Shown: piece after piece, positions 1 to 8,093 of the stretch
Layout of the letters: each line of letters begins with the position of its first letter
How positions within the stretch are numbered: the stretch's first letter is position 1
The notes under the pieces: model-generated
Told to the model about the DNA's origin: nothing
What the model saw: only the letters and a program-made list of their open reading frames with translations
The model's database searches: none
Translations under genes and position numbers: made by a program
Source: JAMBLL01 sp964460075
GTDB taxonomy: Bacteria; Actinomycetota; Acidimicrobiia; Spongiisociales; UBA5794
Length of the DNA stretch: 52,990 nt
Direction: 5' to 3'
Assembly: GCA_964460075.1 (NCBI GenBank)
Contig: CAYWPC010000016.1
Location: forward strand, 1-52,990

Positions 1-168
1 ATCTGTCTTCGACGTTGTTGCCGTTCACAGAGGAAGCATACGACCCGCCACCGACACCCAGGCGTCGACTCTGCAGCGCTCCCGACGGTCCCTGTGCCTT
101 CGGAGCACTGCGAAGATCGTCTCGCGCTTCGAAGCGCCGGCTATAAACCAAACGAACGACTCCTCGGC

Positions 169-180
169 TACGATCGACAC
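169..180 (+). promoter_or_regulatory. Leaderless-type -10 box of the aryl-CoA ligase
   Basis: TACGAT at 169-174 is followed by six bases and then ATG at 181. This is the TANNNT-N6-ATG arrangement seen at many genes in this window. It supports the ATG at 181 over the upstream in-frame GTG at 94, which has no Shine-Dalgarno sequence. Confidence 0.5.
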
Positions 181-1473
181 ATGTTGCATTCCCAACCTGA
201 TCTCAACGCAATCGAAACCGCAAGCCGCGAGGAGCTACGAACCCTCCAATACGAACGGCTCACACGAACCCTGCGCCATGCCTACGAGAACGTCAACCAC
301 TATCGCTCGACCTTCGACGCAGCGGGCGTGCGGCCTAACGATGTCGGATCCCTCGACGATCTTCAACATCTCCCGTTCCTGATAAAGGACGTACTCAGGA
401 TCAACTACCCGTTCGGGCTCTTGGCCGTACCCCTTGATCAGGTCGCCCGAGTTCACGCCTCGTCCGGCACATCGGGGAAGCCAACCGTTGTGGCCTACAC
501 ACGGGCGGACATCAACATGTGGGCAGACGTGATGGCCCGATCGATCCGAGCTGCCGGTGGGCGTCCAGGAGACATGGTGCACATCGCTTTCGGCTACGGA
601 CTGTTTACCGGAGGCCTTGGTGTGCATTACGGTGCTGAGCGGCTCGGCTGCACGGTGGTTCCGATGTCGGGTGGACAGACAACGAAGCAGGTCACGTTGA
701 TCAACGACCTCAAACCGCGCGTCATCATGGTTACGCCGTCGTACTGCCTCAGTCTGATCGACGAGATGGAGGCTCAGGGGCTCGACCCTGCCGAAAGCTC
801 CCTTGAGATCGGGATCTTCGGAGCCGAGCCCTGGTCGGACGAGATGCGGGGACAGATCGAGCAGCGCCTCGGCATCGACGCGGTGGATCTCTACGGCCTC
901 TCAGAGATCATCGGCCCAGGGGTCGCACAGGAGTGTGTCGAGACCAAGGACGGACTCACGGTGTGGGAGGACCACTTCTATCCAGAGATCATCGACCCAG
1001 AGACGGGTCGAGTCCTTCCAGAAGGAGAGGAAGGCGAACTCGTCCTCACGTCCCTCACGAAGGAAGCCCTGCCTGTCATCCGATACCGCACAGGCGACCT
1101 GACTCGAATCCTTCCAGGCACAACGGGGACCATGCGGCGGATAGCCCGAATCAAGGGGCGAAGCGACGACATGCTCATCATTCGTGGCGTCAATGTGTAT
1201 CCAAGCCAGATCGAAGTCGAACTGCTGAAGGTCCCCGAACTTGCGCCTCACTACCAACTTGAGGTTATCCAAACCGGAAACAGGAAAGACCTCATCATCC
1301 ACGTCGAATCGAGAGCGCACCTCGACGAGGCTGACTTAGGAACAGTCGCAGCGGCAGCGGCGCGCCATGTGAAAGCCAACGTCGGCATCACCGTCGATAT
1401 ACGGGTCACCGAGCCAGGATCGGTGACCCGCTCAACGGGCAAGGCCCAGCGAGTCGTCGACCACACCAAGTAA
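181..1473 (+). CDS. paaK: Phenylacetate-CoA ligase family protein (AMP-forming)
   Basis: This cytoplasmic adenylate-forming ligase converts an aryl acid (phenylacetate is the type substrate), ATP and CoA to the aryl-CoA, AMP and PPi. The 430-residue protein has the family's usual length. It shows the N-terminal SREEL..LQ helix, the phosphate loop HASSGTSGKPT near residues 92-102, the YGLFTGGLG stretch, the DLYGLSEIIGPG acyl-binding motif near residue 236, YRTGDL, and a C-terminal domain starting GRSDDMLIIRGVNVYPSQIE. An in-frame GTG at 94 would add 29 residues, but the leaderless-type box and family alignment favour 181. It is followed by uup after a 78-base gap. No other paa genes are present here, so the real substrate could be another aromatic acid. 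The family call is firm and the substrate is inferred. Confidence 0.85.
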   Translation: MLHSQPDLNAIETASREELRTLQYERLTRTLRHAYENVNHYRSTFDAAGVRPNDVGSLDDLQHLPFLIKDVLRINYPFGLLAVPLDQVARVHASSGTSGKPTVVAYTRADINMWADVMARSIRAAGGRPGDMVHIAFGYGLFTGGLGVHYGAERLGCTVVPMSGGQTTKQVTLINDLKPRVIMVTPSYCLSLIDEMEAQGLDPAESSLEIGIFGAEPWSDEMRGQIEQRLGIDAVDLYGLSEIIGPGVAQECVETKDGLTVWEDHFYPEIIDPETGRVLPEGEEGELVLTSLTKEALPVIRYRTGDLTRILPGTTGTMRRIARIKGRSDDMLIIRGVNVYPSQIEVELLKVPELAPHYQLEVIQTGNRKDLIIHVESRAHLDEADLGTVAAAAARHVKANVGITVDIRVTEPGSVTRSTGKAQRVVDHTK

Positions 1474-1539
1474 CCGAGAGCATCCGCGTGAGCTGCGACG
1501 CAGGCTCAGCTTGGCAACCAACAGGCTCACACGCCTGCG

Positions 1540-1551
1540 TACCCTTCCTAC
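1540..1551 (+). promoter_or_regulatory. Leaderless-type promoter of uup
   Basis: TACCCT at 1540-1545, six bases, then ATG at 1552. No Shine-Dalgarno sequence is visible, so translation is probably from a leaderless mRNA. Confidence 0.55.
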
Positions 1552-3297
1552 ATGCATCTGTTGAGCCTCGAGAACGTATCAAAGGCGTACCCGGAGACTC
1601 CGGTCCTCGACGGTGTGTCCCTCGGGATTTCTGCCGGGGACCGAATCGGGGTCATCGGTCGGAACGGCTCAGGAAAATCGACTCTGCTGAGGATCATCGG
1701 TGGATCTGAAGATATTGACGACGGCACAATCGTGCGCTCGAAGGGGCTCCGTGCGGCAGCTCTTGTGCAGAATCCAAATTTTGACGAGGGGGAAACCGTT
1801 GGGTCGGTGATCGGTGACAGTCGCCGAGCCATCTCCCTTGCTGACCGCCTCGACCTCACCGATCTCGACGCTCGATGTGCCGCACTCTCCGGCGGCCAGC
1901 GCAAGCGGCTCGCCCTCGCACGGACCCTCGCCGTCGAGTGTGATCTCCTCATTCTCGACGAGCCGACCAACCACCTAGATGTCGACGTCATCGACTGGCT
2001 AGAAGACCATCTTCGGGTCCGCAACGAAGCAATACTCCTCGTCACCCATGACCGTTACCTCCTCGACCGAGTGGCCAACCGGGTTGTCGAGGTCCATGAT
2101 CACATGCTCTACACCCACCAGGGAACGTATGAAAACTACCTCGAGGCCGCAGCAGCAAGAGAGGCACAGGTAGCCGCAGTCGAGCACCGCAGACGACAGC
2201 GCATGAAGACCGAACTCGAATGGCTACGACGCTCCCCAAAGGCGCGTACCTCGAAATCCAGGTATCGGGTGAACCAGGCACACGAACTCATGGCACGCCA
2301 ACGCACGAGAGCCAGGCAGGAATTGACGATTGACCTGCCATCGAGACGTATCGGATCAAAGGTCGTCAACCTCCACAATGTCGGAAAACGATATGGAGAG
2401 CGGTGGGTGCTCCGCCATGTCGAATACAAGCTACAGCCCGATGCCCGTATCGGGATCGTTGGGCCCAACGGTTCAGGCAAGACCACACTTCTCGCTCTCA
2501 TTGCGGAGCGCATCAGCCCAGACGAAGGGAAGGTGAGTGTCGGATCGACGATCCACTACGGCTGGTATGGCCAGGACCCGAGACAGATCCCACCCGGAAC
2601 GCGGGTCCACGCTGCCGTGCGAGATCACCTCGACGAAGTTCGGATCGAGAGCGGCATAAAGGTGTCGGGATCCCAGATGCTCGAGCGATTTCAGTTCACA
2701 AGAGATCAGCAGCAATCCACCATCGGTGATCTCTCCGGTGGCGAGCGTCGGCGCCTCGAGTTGTTGCTGAGCCTCATGGAGGCTCCGAATCTCCTGCTCA
2801 TGGACGAGCCGACGAACGATCTAGACATCGATACGCTCAACGTCCTCGAGGAGTATCTCGACGCGTGGGATGGTGCAGTCGTCGTTGCGAGCCACGACCG
2901 CTACTTCCTCGACCGAGTGTGCACAGACATCTTCTCGATCGAGCCGGACGGGTCGGTTCGTCACCACCCCGGCGGCTGGTCTGCGTACAGACAAGCTCAA
3001 GCCGGCGGTGGCCCAATTCCAGTATCAGGGCGCGAGCTAACCAAACCAAGAGCGAGCCAGGAACGTCGAAAGCTGACCTACAACGACCAACGAGAACTCG
3101 ACGAACTCGCGCGTCGGATACCCAGGCTCGAAAAACAGAAGGTCTGCCTTGTCGAATACCTCGAGGGAGCGGCAGGTGACTATGAACAGACCATGGACTT
3201 CTCGCAGCAGCTCGCCACAGTGCTCCATGAGCTGGACGCTTCGGAGACACGTTGGCTAGAGCTCTCCGAGAAGGCGGAGCGACTGGCGAACAACTGA
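1552..3297 (+). CDS. uup: ABC-F family ATPase, Uup type
   Basis: Soluble duplicated ABC ATPase of the ABC-F family, which acts on ribosomes and has no membrane domain. Length is 581 residues. NBD1 has Walker A GRNGSGKST (36-44), signature LSGGQRKR and Walker B LLILDEPTNHLD. NBD2 has GPNGSGKTT (about 304-312), LSGGERRR and LLLMDEPTNDLD. The linker with ELEWLRRSPKARTSKSR and the C-terminal coiled-coil tail of about 80 residues (KLTYNDQRELDELARRIPRLE) are Uup hallmarks. They distinguish it from EttA and from antibiotic-resistance ABC-F proteins. Uup is linked to ribosome function and, in E. coli, to transposon excision phenotypes. It lies on the same strand just upstream of the haem operon, which has its own promoter region. 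Confidence 0.9.
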   Translation: MHLLSLENVSKAYPETPVLDGVSLGISAGDRIGVIGRNGSGKSTLLRIIGGSEDIDDGTIVRSKGLRAAALVQNPNFDEGETVGSVIGDSRRAISLADRLDLTDLDARCAALSGGQRKRLALARTLAVECDLLILDEPTNHLDVDVIDWLEDHLRVRNEAILLVTHDRYLLDRVANRVVEVHDHMLYTHQGTYENYLEAAAAREAQVAAVEHRRRQRMKTELEWLRRSPKARTSKSRYRVNQAHELMARQRTRARQELTIDLPSRRIGSKVVNLHNVGKRYGERWVLRHVEYKLQPDARIGIVGPNGSGKTTLLALIAERISPDEGKVSVGSTIHYGWYGQDPRQIPPGTRVHAAVRDHLDEVRIESGIKVSGSQMLERFQFTRDQQQSTIGDLSGGERRRLELLLSLMEAPNLLLMDEPTNDLDIDTLNVLEEYLDAWDGAVVVASHDRYFLDRVCTDIFSIEPDGSVRHHPGGWSAYRQAQAGGGPIPVSGRELTKPRASQERRKLTYNDQRELDELARRIPRLEKQKVCLVEYLEGAAGDYEQTMDFSQQLATVLHELDASETRWLELSEKAERLANN

Positions 3298-3350
3298 TCT
3301 GTCTACAAGGCGCCGGCGTCGACAGGTCGAACCGCCTCCTGTGCCAAAAC

Positions 3351-3365
3351 CCGACAGGCTGTCGG
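3351..3365 (+). promoter_or_regulatory. Palindromic candidate operator of the haem operon
   Basis: CCGACAGGCTGTCGG is a perfect 15-bp palindrome (7-bp arms, 1-bp centre). It ends 12 bp before a TAGCCT -10-like box at 3378-3383, so it overlaps the expected -35 region. A second short palindrome, GGCTGGCAGCC, follows at 3364-3374. The position suits a repressor or activator of hemH and the genes behind it. The regulator is unknown. Confidence 0.45.
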
Positions 3366-3377
3366 CTGGCAGCCCGA

Positions 3378-3383
3378 TAGCCT
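3378..3383 (+). promoter_or_regulatory. -10 box of the haem operon
   Basis: TAGCCT lies nine bases before the hemH ATG at 3393, implying a leader of only two or three bases. GGAG also occurs three bases before the ATG, which is too close for a normal Shine-Dalgarno sequence. Confidence 0.4.
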
Positions 3384-3392
3384 TCGGAGCAT

Positions 3393-4430
3393 ATGCCAGA
3401 CACGCAACGAACCGGCGTGCTACTACTCCAGCTCGGCACACCGGATTCCGCATCCACCAAGGACGTCCGCCGCTATCTCAGCGAGTTCCTGTCGGACCCC
3501 CGTGTCATGGACATCCCTTTCCCCGTGCGGTGGCTCATGCTCAAAGCCGTGATCCTGCCGTTTCGACCCCGTCGTTCCGCGGAGCTGTACCGAAAGATCT
3601 GGACCGACGACGGCTCCCCCCTCCTCGTACACACGAAGGCGCTCACCCACGCGGTAGGCAACAAGCTCGGTGACGGCTACACCGTTTCGTTTGGCATGCG
3701 CTACGGATCACCCACGATCACCGACGCCATCGACCGGCTTGTCGCCGAGGATGTAGCCGGTCTCACGGTCATCCCGCTGTTTCCGCAGTACGCGTCCTCG
3801 TCGGGGGGCTCCGCCACTGCTCGAGCAATGGAGCTGCTAGCCGAGCGACAATACGTTCAAGCTGTCACGTTCGCTCCAGAGTTCTACAACGACCCCCAAT
3901 ACATATCCGCAGTAGCTGGGGCGGCGACACCAGAGTTGGAGCAGTTCAGCGCCGACCACGTCCTCTTCTCCTATCACGGCCTGCCGGAACGCCAAGTAAG
4001 GAAGTCGGACCTGAGCGGTCAGCACTGCCTCGCATCTGAGACGTGTTGCGACTCGATCGGCCAGGTGAACCGGCACTGCTACAGGGCACAGTGCTTTGCA
4101 ACAACACGACTGCTGGCAGATCAACTCGCTCTCGATCATGGCTCATACAGCACAGCGTTCCAGTCCCGACTCGCAGGAACACCCTGGATCACCCCCCAGA
4201 CCGACCGCGTCCTCGAGGACCTCTTCGACACGGGTGTGCGGAGGCTCGCTGTCTTCACGGCCTCGTTCGTTGCCGACTGTCTCGAAACTCTCGAGGAGAT
4301 CGGAATCCGCCTGCGAAACCAGTGGCTAGCACTCGGTGGCGAGGATCTGTACCTCGTGCCGTGTGTCAACGAGGAGCCTGCCTGGGTTGAAGCGGTCGCC
4401 GCGATGGCTTCGCACAAGGATCCATCATGA
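3393..4430 (+). CDS. hemH: Ferrochelatase with internal cysteine-rich ([2Fe-2S]-type) segment
   Basis: Inserts Fe2+ into the porphyrin, the last step of haem synthesis. The 345-residue protein has the ferrochelatase fold motifs LLLQLGTP, GMRYGSP, LFSYHGLPER (catalytic His195) and FVADCLETLEEIG. Directly after the active-site His is a segment with Cys212, Cys218, Cys219, Cys229 and Cys234. Similar internal cysteine clusters bind a [2Fe-2S] centre in the Myxococcus xanthus class of ferrochelatases. The actinobacterial coproporphyrin ferrochelatases carry their cluster ligands differently. It is the first gene of the haem operon, and its TGA overlaps the hemF ATG by four bases. Because HemF, HemN and HemY are all encoded downstream, protoporphyrin IX is the likely substrate, but coproporphyrin III cannot be excluded from sequence alone. 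Confidence 0.92.
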   Translation: MPDTQRTGVLLLQLGTPDSASTKDVRRYLSEFLSDPRVMDIPFPVRWLMLKAVILPFRPRRSAELYRKIWTDDGSPLLVHTKALTHAVGNKLGDGYTVSFGMRYGSPTITDAIDRLVAEDVAGLTVIPLFPQYASSSGGSATARAMELLAERQYVQAVTFAPEFYNDPQYISAVAGAATPELEQFSADHVLFSYHGLPERQVRKSDLSGQHCLASETCCDSIGQVNRHCYRAQCFATTRLLADQLALDHGSYSTAFQSRLAGTPWITPQTDRVLEDLFDTGVRRLAVFTASFVADCLETLEEIGIRLRNQWLALGGEDLYLVPCVNEEPAWVEAVAAMASHKDPS

Positions 4431-5311
4431 GCATCGACCGCGACGGGCTAGCCACGTTCTACACACAGCTCCAAACCGAACTGTGCGCAACGTTTGCAAC
4501 GCTCGACGGTACGTCTGAGTTCGGTATCGAACACTGGCAACGAAGCCAAGGTGGCGGCGGAGCTACCCGTGTCCTTCAGGGAGATGGGCCGCTGGAGAAG
4601 GCCGCGATCAACGTGTCAACCGTGTGGGGTCCCTCACCATCCAAACTCTCGGAACTCTTGTCATCAGACGCAAACGAATTCTTCGCAACCGGTATCTCGA
4701 TGATTTTTCACCCGCGTAACCCACACGCGCCCACCATGCACGCCAATCTCAGATACTTCGAAACCGATACCGACCCGGCATGGTTCAGTGGCGGCATCGA
4801 CCTGACGCCGTACTACCTCTATGAGGATGACGCGACATGGTTCCACCGAACGATCAAAGGAGTCTGTGATCGGCACCCCGTTGCTGACTACACCGCTTGG
4901 AAGCAACACTGCGACGAGTACTTCTTCCTACCACATCGAAACGAGACGAGGGGAGTCGGAGGAATCTTCTACGAACACATTGCAGAGAACATCGACGCGG
5001 TGAACGCATTTCAGCAGGACCTCGGATCGGCGATCGAGAAGGCGTATGTTCCCATTCTCAAACGCCGAATCAACACACCGTATGGACCGGCCGAGGAACG
5101 ATGGCACCTCCTAAGGCGGGGGCGCTACGCCGAGTTCAACCTCAGCATCGATCGAGGTACGAAGTTCGGCCTCGAGACCGGTGCGCGAACCGAGAGCGTA
5201 TTGGTGTCGCTTCCACCGAAGGCAAGATGGGACCACGGCACGGAACCTGATCCAGAAACCGAGGAAGCGACACTCGTCACTATCCTCAAGCGACCCAGGG
5301 CATGGGCATGA
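4427..5311 (+). CDS. hemF: Oxygen-dependent coproporphyrinogen III oxidase
   Basis: Oxidatively decarboxylates two propionates of coproporphyrinogen III to vinyls using O2, giving protoporphyrinogen IX. The 294-residue protein matches the family length of about 300. It contains MIFHPRNPHAPTMHANLRYFE, GGIDLTPYYLYEDD and a C-terminal FNLSIDRGTKFGLETGARTESVLVSLPP, all characteristic of HemF. The start overlaps the hemH stop (ATGA), which suggests translational coupling. HemF is uncommon in actinobacteria, most of which use the coproporphyrin-dependent route. Having it in the same operon as hemN gives both an aerobic and an oxygen-independent enzyme for this step. Confidence 0.93.
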   Translation: MSIDRDGLATFYTQLQTELCATFATLDGTSEFGIEHWQRSQGGGGATRVLQGDGPLEKAAINVSTVWGPSPSKLSELLSSDANEFFATGISMIFHPRNPHAPTMHANLRYFETDTDPAWFSGGIDLTPYYLYEDDATWFHRTIKGVCDRHPVADYTAWKQHCDEYFFLPHRNETRGVGGIFYEHIAENIDAVNAFQQDLGSAIEKAYVPILKRRINTPYGPAEERWHLLRRGRYAEFNLSIDRGTKFGLETGARTESVLVSLPPKARWDHGTEPDPETEEATLVTILKRPRAWA

Positions 5312-5378
5312 CCAACACGTTACCGACTCGTTGTCGGCGCGCGCAGACGCCACCATTCCCAGGACTATCAAGGAGGGG

Positions 5379-6563
5379 ATGCTGATCGATTTCGAGATCA
5401 GTTCCGTTTCGTACGCGTATCCGGCCGTTCCAGGGGACGATCGGGCAGCCCTAGCGTCCGCGCTCGGGCCGCTCGAATCCGCGCTGAGGCGTCTCGCTGA
5501 GGCAGAGGTTCAAGCGTTCGTATTGCCGACGTGCCTGCGGATCGAGATCGCAGTCACCGCGTCACAAGACCGTCTCGACGAGGCCTTGAAGATCCTCTTC
5601 AGAGACACATACGAACCGTCAGGCTCGATTCGACGTTCTGGCATCGAAGCGGTTGAGCACCTCTTCCGAATCGTTGCAGGCCTCGAGTCTCCCGTTGTCG
5701 GTGAACGAGAGATCCTCACACAGTTCCGTCATGCAACGACTGTGGCCTGCGAACACGGTGGCGTCAACGGATCCCTGAGGGGCCTGCTCGACACAGCCAT
5801 CGCCACATCCCGATCTGCACACAAGGAACTCCCCTCAGATCCACGATGGTCCATGGCTGCGCTCGCTGCCGGCCTCACGGAACCCGCGGGCCGTGTCGGT
5901 GTGCTCGGGCACGGGACAATCGGCCGGTCGGTTGCGGAGGCCCTGCTTGCCTTGCCCCACCATCCGACCGTCGAAGTTTTTGCTCGCCGTCCAGAAACCG
6001 TCGACACCGAAGGTGTGATCGCTCGGCCGCTCACCGAGGTCCACACCGAACTCTTGACGCTGCCTGCCGTCATCTCTGCAACCTCGGCCAAGACCCGGTT
6101 GGTTCCTGCCGAGGCATTGGCTGCCATCCTCGCCGAACGTGGTGAGCCTCTCATTCTCATCGACATGGCAATGCCACCCGACTTCTCCCCACCGGCCGGC
6201 TCGACGGTCGCGTATCACAACATCGACGATCTCGCCGACCTCGCCAGAGATCGCATCCCGAGACAAGACGCCGAGAACATGGTGTCGAGAGCGGCAACCG
6301 AATTCATGCACAAGATCGAGGCAGGGAGACGAACGGGAACGCTCATCGCCAACCTGTTCGGCCAAGCAGACGATGCCGTCGATGAAGTCGTCGAGCGGCT
6401 CGCTGGCAGGCTCACATCCCCTCAAGACAAAGCACTGCTCGAGCAGGCGGCCCGAACGGCAGCGCGGAAGGTTCTCCACAAACCCGTCCAGTACCTCGCA
6501 GGTGACGGGACCAACGAGGCCGGTACGATCGCGGCCGCGTTCGGAATCGACCTCGATGGCTGA
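5379..6563 (+). CDS. hemA: Glutamyl-tRNA reductase
   Basis: Reduces glutamyl-tRNA to glutamate-1-semialdehyde with NADPH, the first committed step of the C5 haem pathway. The likely start is the ATG at 5379, preceded by AAGGAGG only two bases away. The open frame extends upstream but that part overlaps hemF. The 394-residue protein has the catalytic Cys52 in LPTCLRIEI (the family usually shows STCNRTE, so this site is somewhat divergent). It also has GLESPVVGEREILTQFRHA and a nucleotide-binding loop VGVLGHGTIGRS. The family identity is clear despite the low-consensus N-terminus. It overlaps hemC by 8 bases. HemL, the next enzyme in the pathway, is encoded four genes downstream. Confidence 0.9.
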   Translation: MLIDFEISSVSYAYPAVPGDDRAALASALGPLESALRRLAEAEVQAFVLPTCLRIEIAVTASQDRLDEALKILFRDTYEPSGSIRRSGIEAVEHLFRIVAGLESPVVGEREILTQFRHATTVACEHGGVNGSLRGLLDTAIATSRSAHKELPSDPRWSMAALAAGLTEPAGRVGVLGHGTIGRSVAEALLALPHHPTVEVFARRPETVDTEGVIARPLTEVHTELLTLPAVISATSAKTRLVPAEALAAILAERGEPLILIDMAMPPDFSPPAGSTVAYHNIDDLADLARDRIPRQDAENMVSRAATEFMHKIEAGRRTGTLIANLFGQADDAVDEVVERLAGRLTSPQDKALLEQAARTAARKVLHKPVQYLAGDGTNEAGTIAAAFGIDLDG

Positions 6564-7413
6564 CCTCACCATTGCGACCCGTGGCTCGAAGCTCGCGCTC
6601 GCGCAGTCACAGCTCGTAGCTGACACAATCACGAGAACCTTCCCAGACGTCACCGTCACACTGATCATCGTGGAAACAAGCGGTGACCGAGACCGTACAT
6701 CTGCGGTCACCGAACTCACAGAGCTTGGTGCCTTCGTCAGAAGCGTCCAAAGCGCCGTCCTCGACGGCACAGCCGATCTCGCCGTCCATTCCGCCAAGGA
6801 CCTTCCCGTCGTTGGACCCGAAGGCTTGATCGGCTTCCACCCTGAGCGTGCAGATGCCGCGGATGCCCTCGTTGGCACAGCCCTCGAAGAATTGCCACAG
6901 GGTGCAACCGTCGGTACCGGCAGTCCGCGCAGGGCAGCTCAGCTCGCCGAACTCCGGCCGGATCTAGAGATTGTCCCTGTTCGTGGCAACGTCGACACAC
7001 GTATCTCGCTCACCGAAAAGGGCCCTGTCGACGCTGTCGTCCTCGCAGTTGCCGGCCTCGATCGGACACAGCTCTCAGATCGCATCGCGTACCGATTCAC
7101 ACCTGACGAGATGGTTCCAGCACCAGCCCAGGGAGCTCTCACAATCGAGGTTCGACCGGGAACCTTCGCCTCACAGGTAGCAGCCAACCTCGAACATCAG
7201 GCAACCAGGACAGCAATCGACGCCGAGCGGGCACTCCTGAGACTCACGGGCGCCGGCTGCCGATCGGCACTCGGTGCTTTCGCGTGGGAGGAGGACTCCA
7301 CGCTGGTGATGGACACCTTCGTAGCCGACGAGCGGGGCCGACGTAGAGCCACCGTTGAGGCCGGTGACCCTGTCGCCCTCGCCGAAGCTGCGATCTCGGA
7401 ACTAGGGCTTTAA
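6556..7413 (+). CDS. hemC: Hydroxymethylbilane synthase (porphobilinogen deaminase)
   Basis: Polymerises four porphobilinogens to hydroxymethylbilane. The 285-residue protein begins MADLTIATRGSKLALAQSQL. It has VHSAKDLP, GTGSPRRAAQL and VRGNVDTR, plus Cys235 in GAGCRSALGAF, the residue that carries the dipyrromethane cofactor. The ATG at 6556 lies inside the end of hemA (8-base overlap). The open frame reading far upstream is not part of the gene. It is slightly shorter than the typical 300-310 residues. The hemD start follows after two bases, so both are almost certainly co-translated. Confidence 0.95.
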   Translation: MADLTIATRGSKLALAQSQLVADTITRTFPDVTVTLIIVETSGDRDRTSAVTELTELGAFVRSVQSAVLDGTADLAVHSAKDLPVVGPEGLIGFHPERADAADALVGTALEELPQGATVGTGSPRRAAQLAELRPDLEIVPVRGNVDTRISLTEKGPVDAVVLAVAGLDRTQLSDRIAYRFTPDEMVPAPAQGALTIEVRPGTFASQVAANLEHQATRTAIDAERALLRLTGAGCRSALGAFAWEEDSTLVMDTFVADERGRRRATVEAGDPVALAEAAISELGL

Positions 7414-7415
7414 CG

Positions 7416-8093
7416 ATGCGCCTTGGACTCACCACAACTCTCGAAAGAATCCACACGCTCCAAGAGGGGGTATCGCTTCTCGGATTCGAACCAATCGCGC
7501 TTCCGTGCATCCGCGTTGACACCGCCCCGGACGGCGCCAACCAGTTGGCCGCCGTCGACGCAGATGCACTCGTCGTCACGTCTGCACGCGCAGCCTCACT
7601 CCTCCTACGCGAGGAGCTCCCGCCGATCCCCATCGTTGCGGTTGGACCCGAAACCGCAACGACTTTCGAGAAAGCAGGAACGACTGTCGCGTGGGTCGGG
7701 TCGGGCGGTGTACGCGAGATCGCACTCGATGCCCGCCACCTGCTCTCGGGTAGAAACGTCCTACTCGCCGGCGCAGCGAACACCTCACGCGAGAATGCCG
7801 CGGTACTGGAGATGGCAGGAGGCTCGGTGACCAGGGTCGAGCTCTATACGACGGTTCCCGTCGCACCCGAAGGCGACCCTGTCGACGCGGTTGTGTTCGG
7901 CTCACCCACCGCAGTGACCGGGTGGTTCATGTCGAGGCAGCTGCAGGATCTCGTCATCGGAGCGATCGGACCGACGACGGCGGCTGCGCTGGGTGACCAC
8001 GACGTCATACCGGATGTCGTACCCGATCGGCCTGGGTTCATGAGAACGATCGAACAGCTGGCTGCGCTGCGGCCCGAGAGGAGTACCCAATGA
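7416..8093 (+). CDS. hemD: Uroporphyrinogen-III synthase
   Basis: Cyclises hydroxymethylbilane with inversion of ring D to uroporphyrinogen III. The 225-residue protein is poorly conserved in sequence, as is usual for HemD. It keeps the two-lobed pattern: DALVVTSARAASLL in the first lobe, VLLAGAANTSRENAAVLEMAGGSVTRVELYTTVP at the hinge, and DAVVFGSPTAVTGW with IGPTTAAAL in the second. Its position between hemC and hemB makes the assignment secure. The TGA overlaps the hemB ATG (ATGA). Confidence 0.88.
   Translation: MRLGLTTTLERIHTLQEGVSLLGFEPIALPCIRVDTAPDGANQLAAVDADALVVTSARAASLLLREELPPIPIVAVGPETATTFEKAGTTVAWVGSGGVREIALDARHLLSGRNVLLAGAANTSRENAAVLEMAGGSVTRVELYTTVPVAPEGDPVDAVVFGSPTAVTGWFMSRQLQDLVIGAIGPTTAAALGDHDVIPDVVPDRPGFMRTIEQLAALRPERSTQ

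Noticed and set aside
94..180. GTG at 94 as the start of the aryl-CoA ligase
   Set aside because: There is no ribosome-binding site or family similarity for the extra 29 residues, and a leaderless box fits the ATG at 181.
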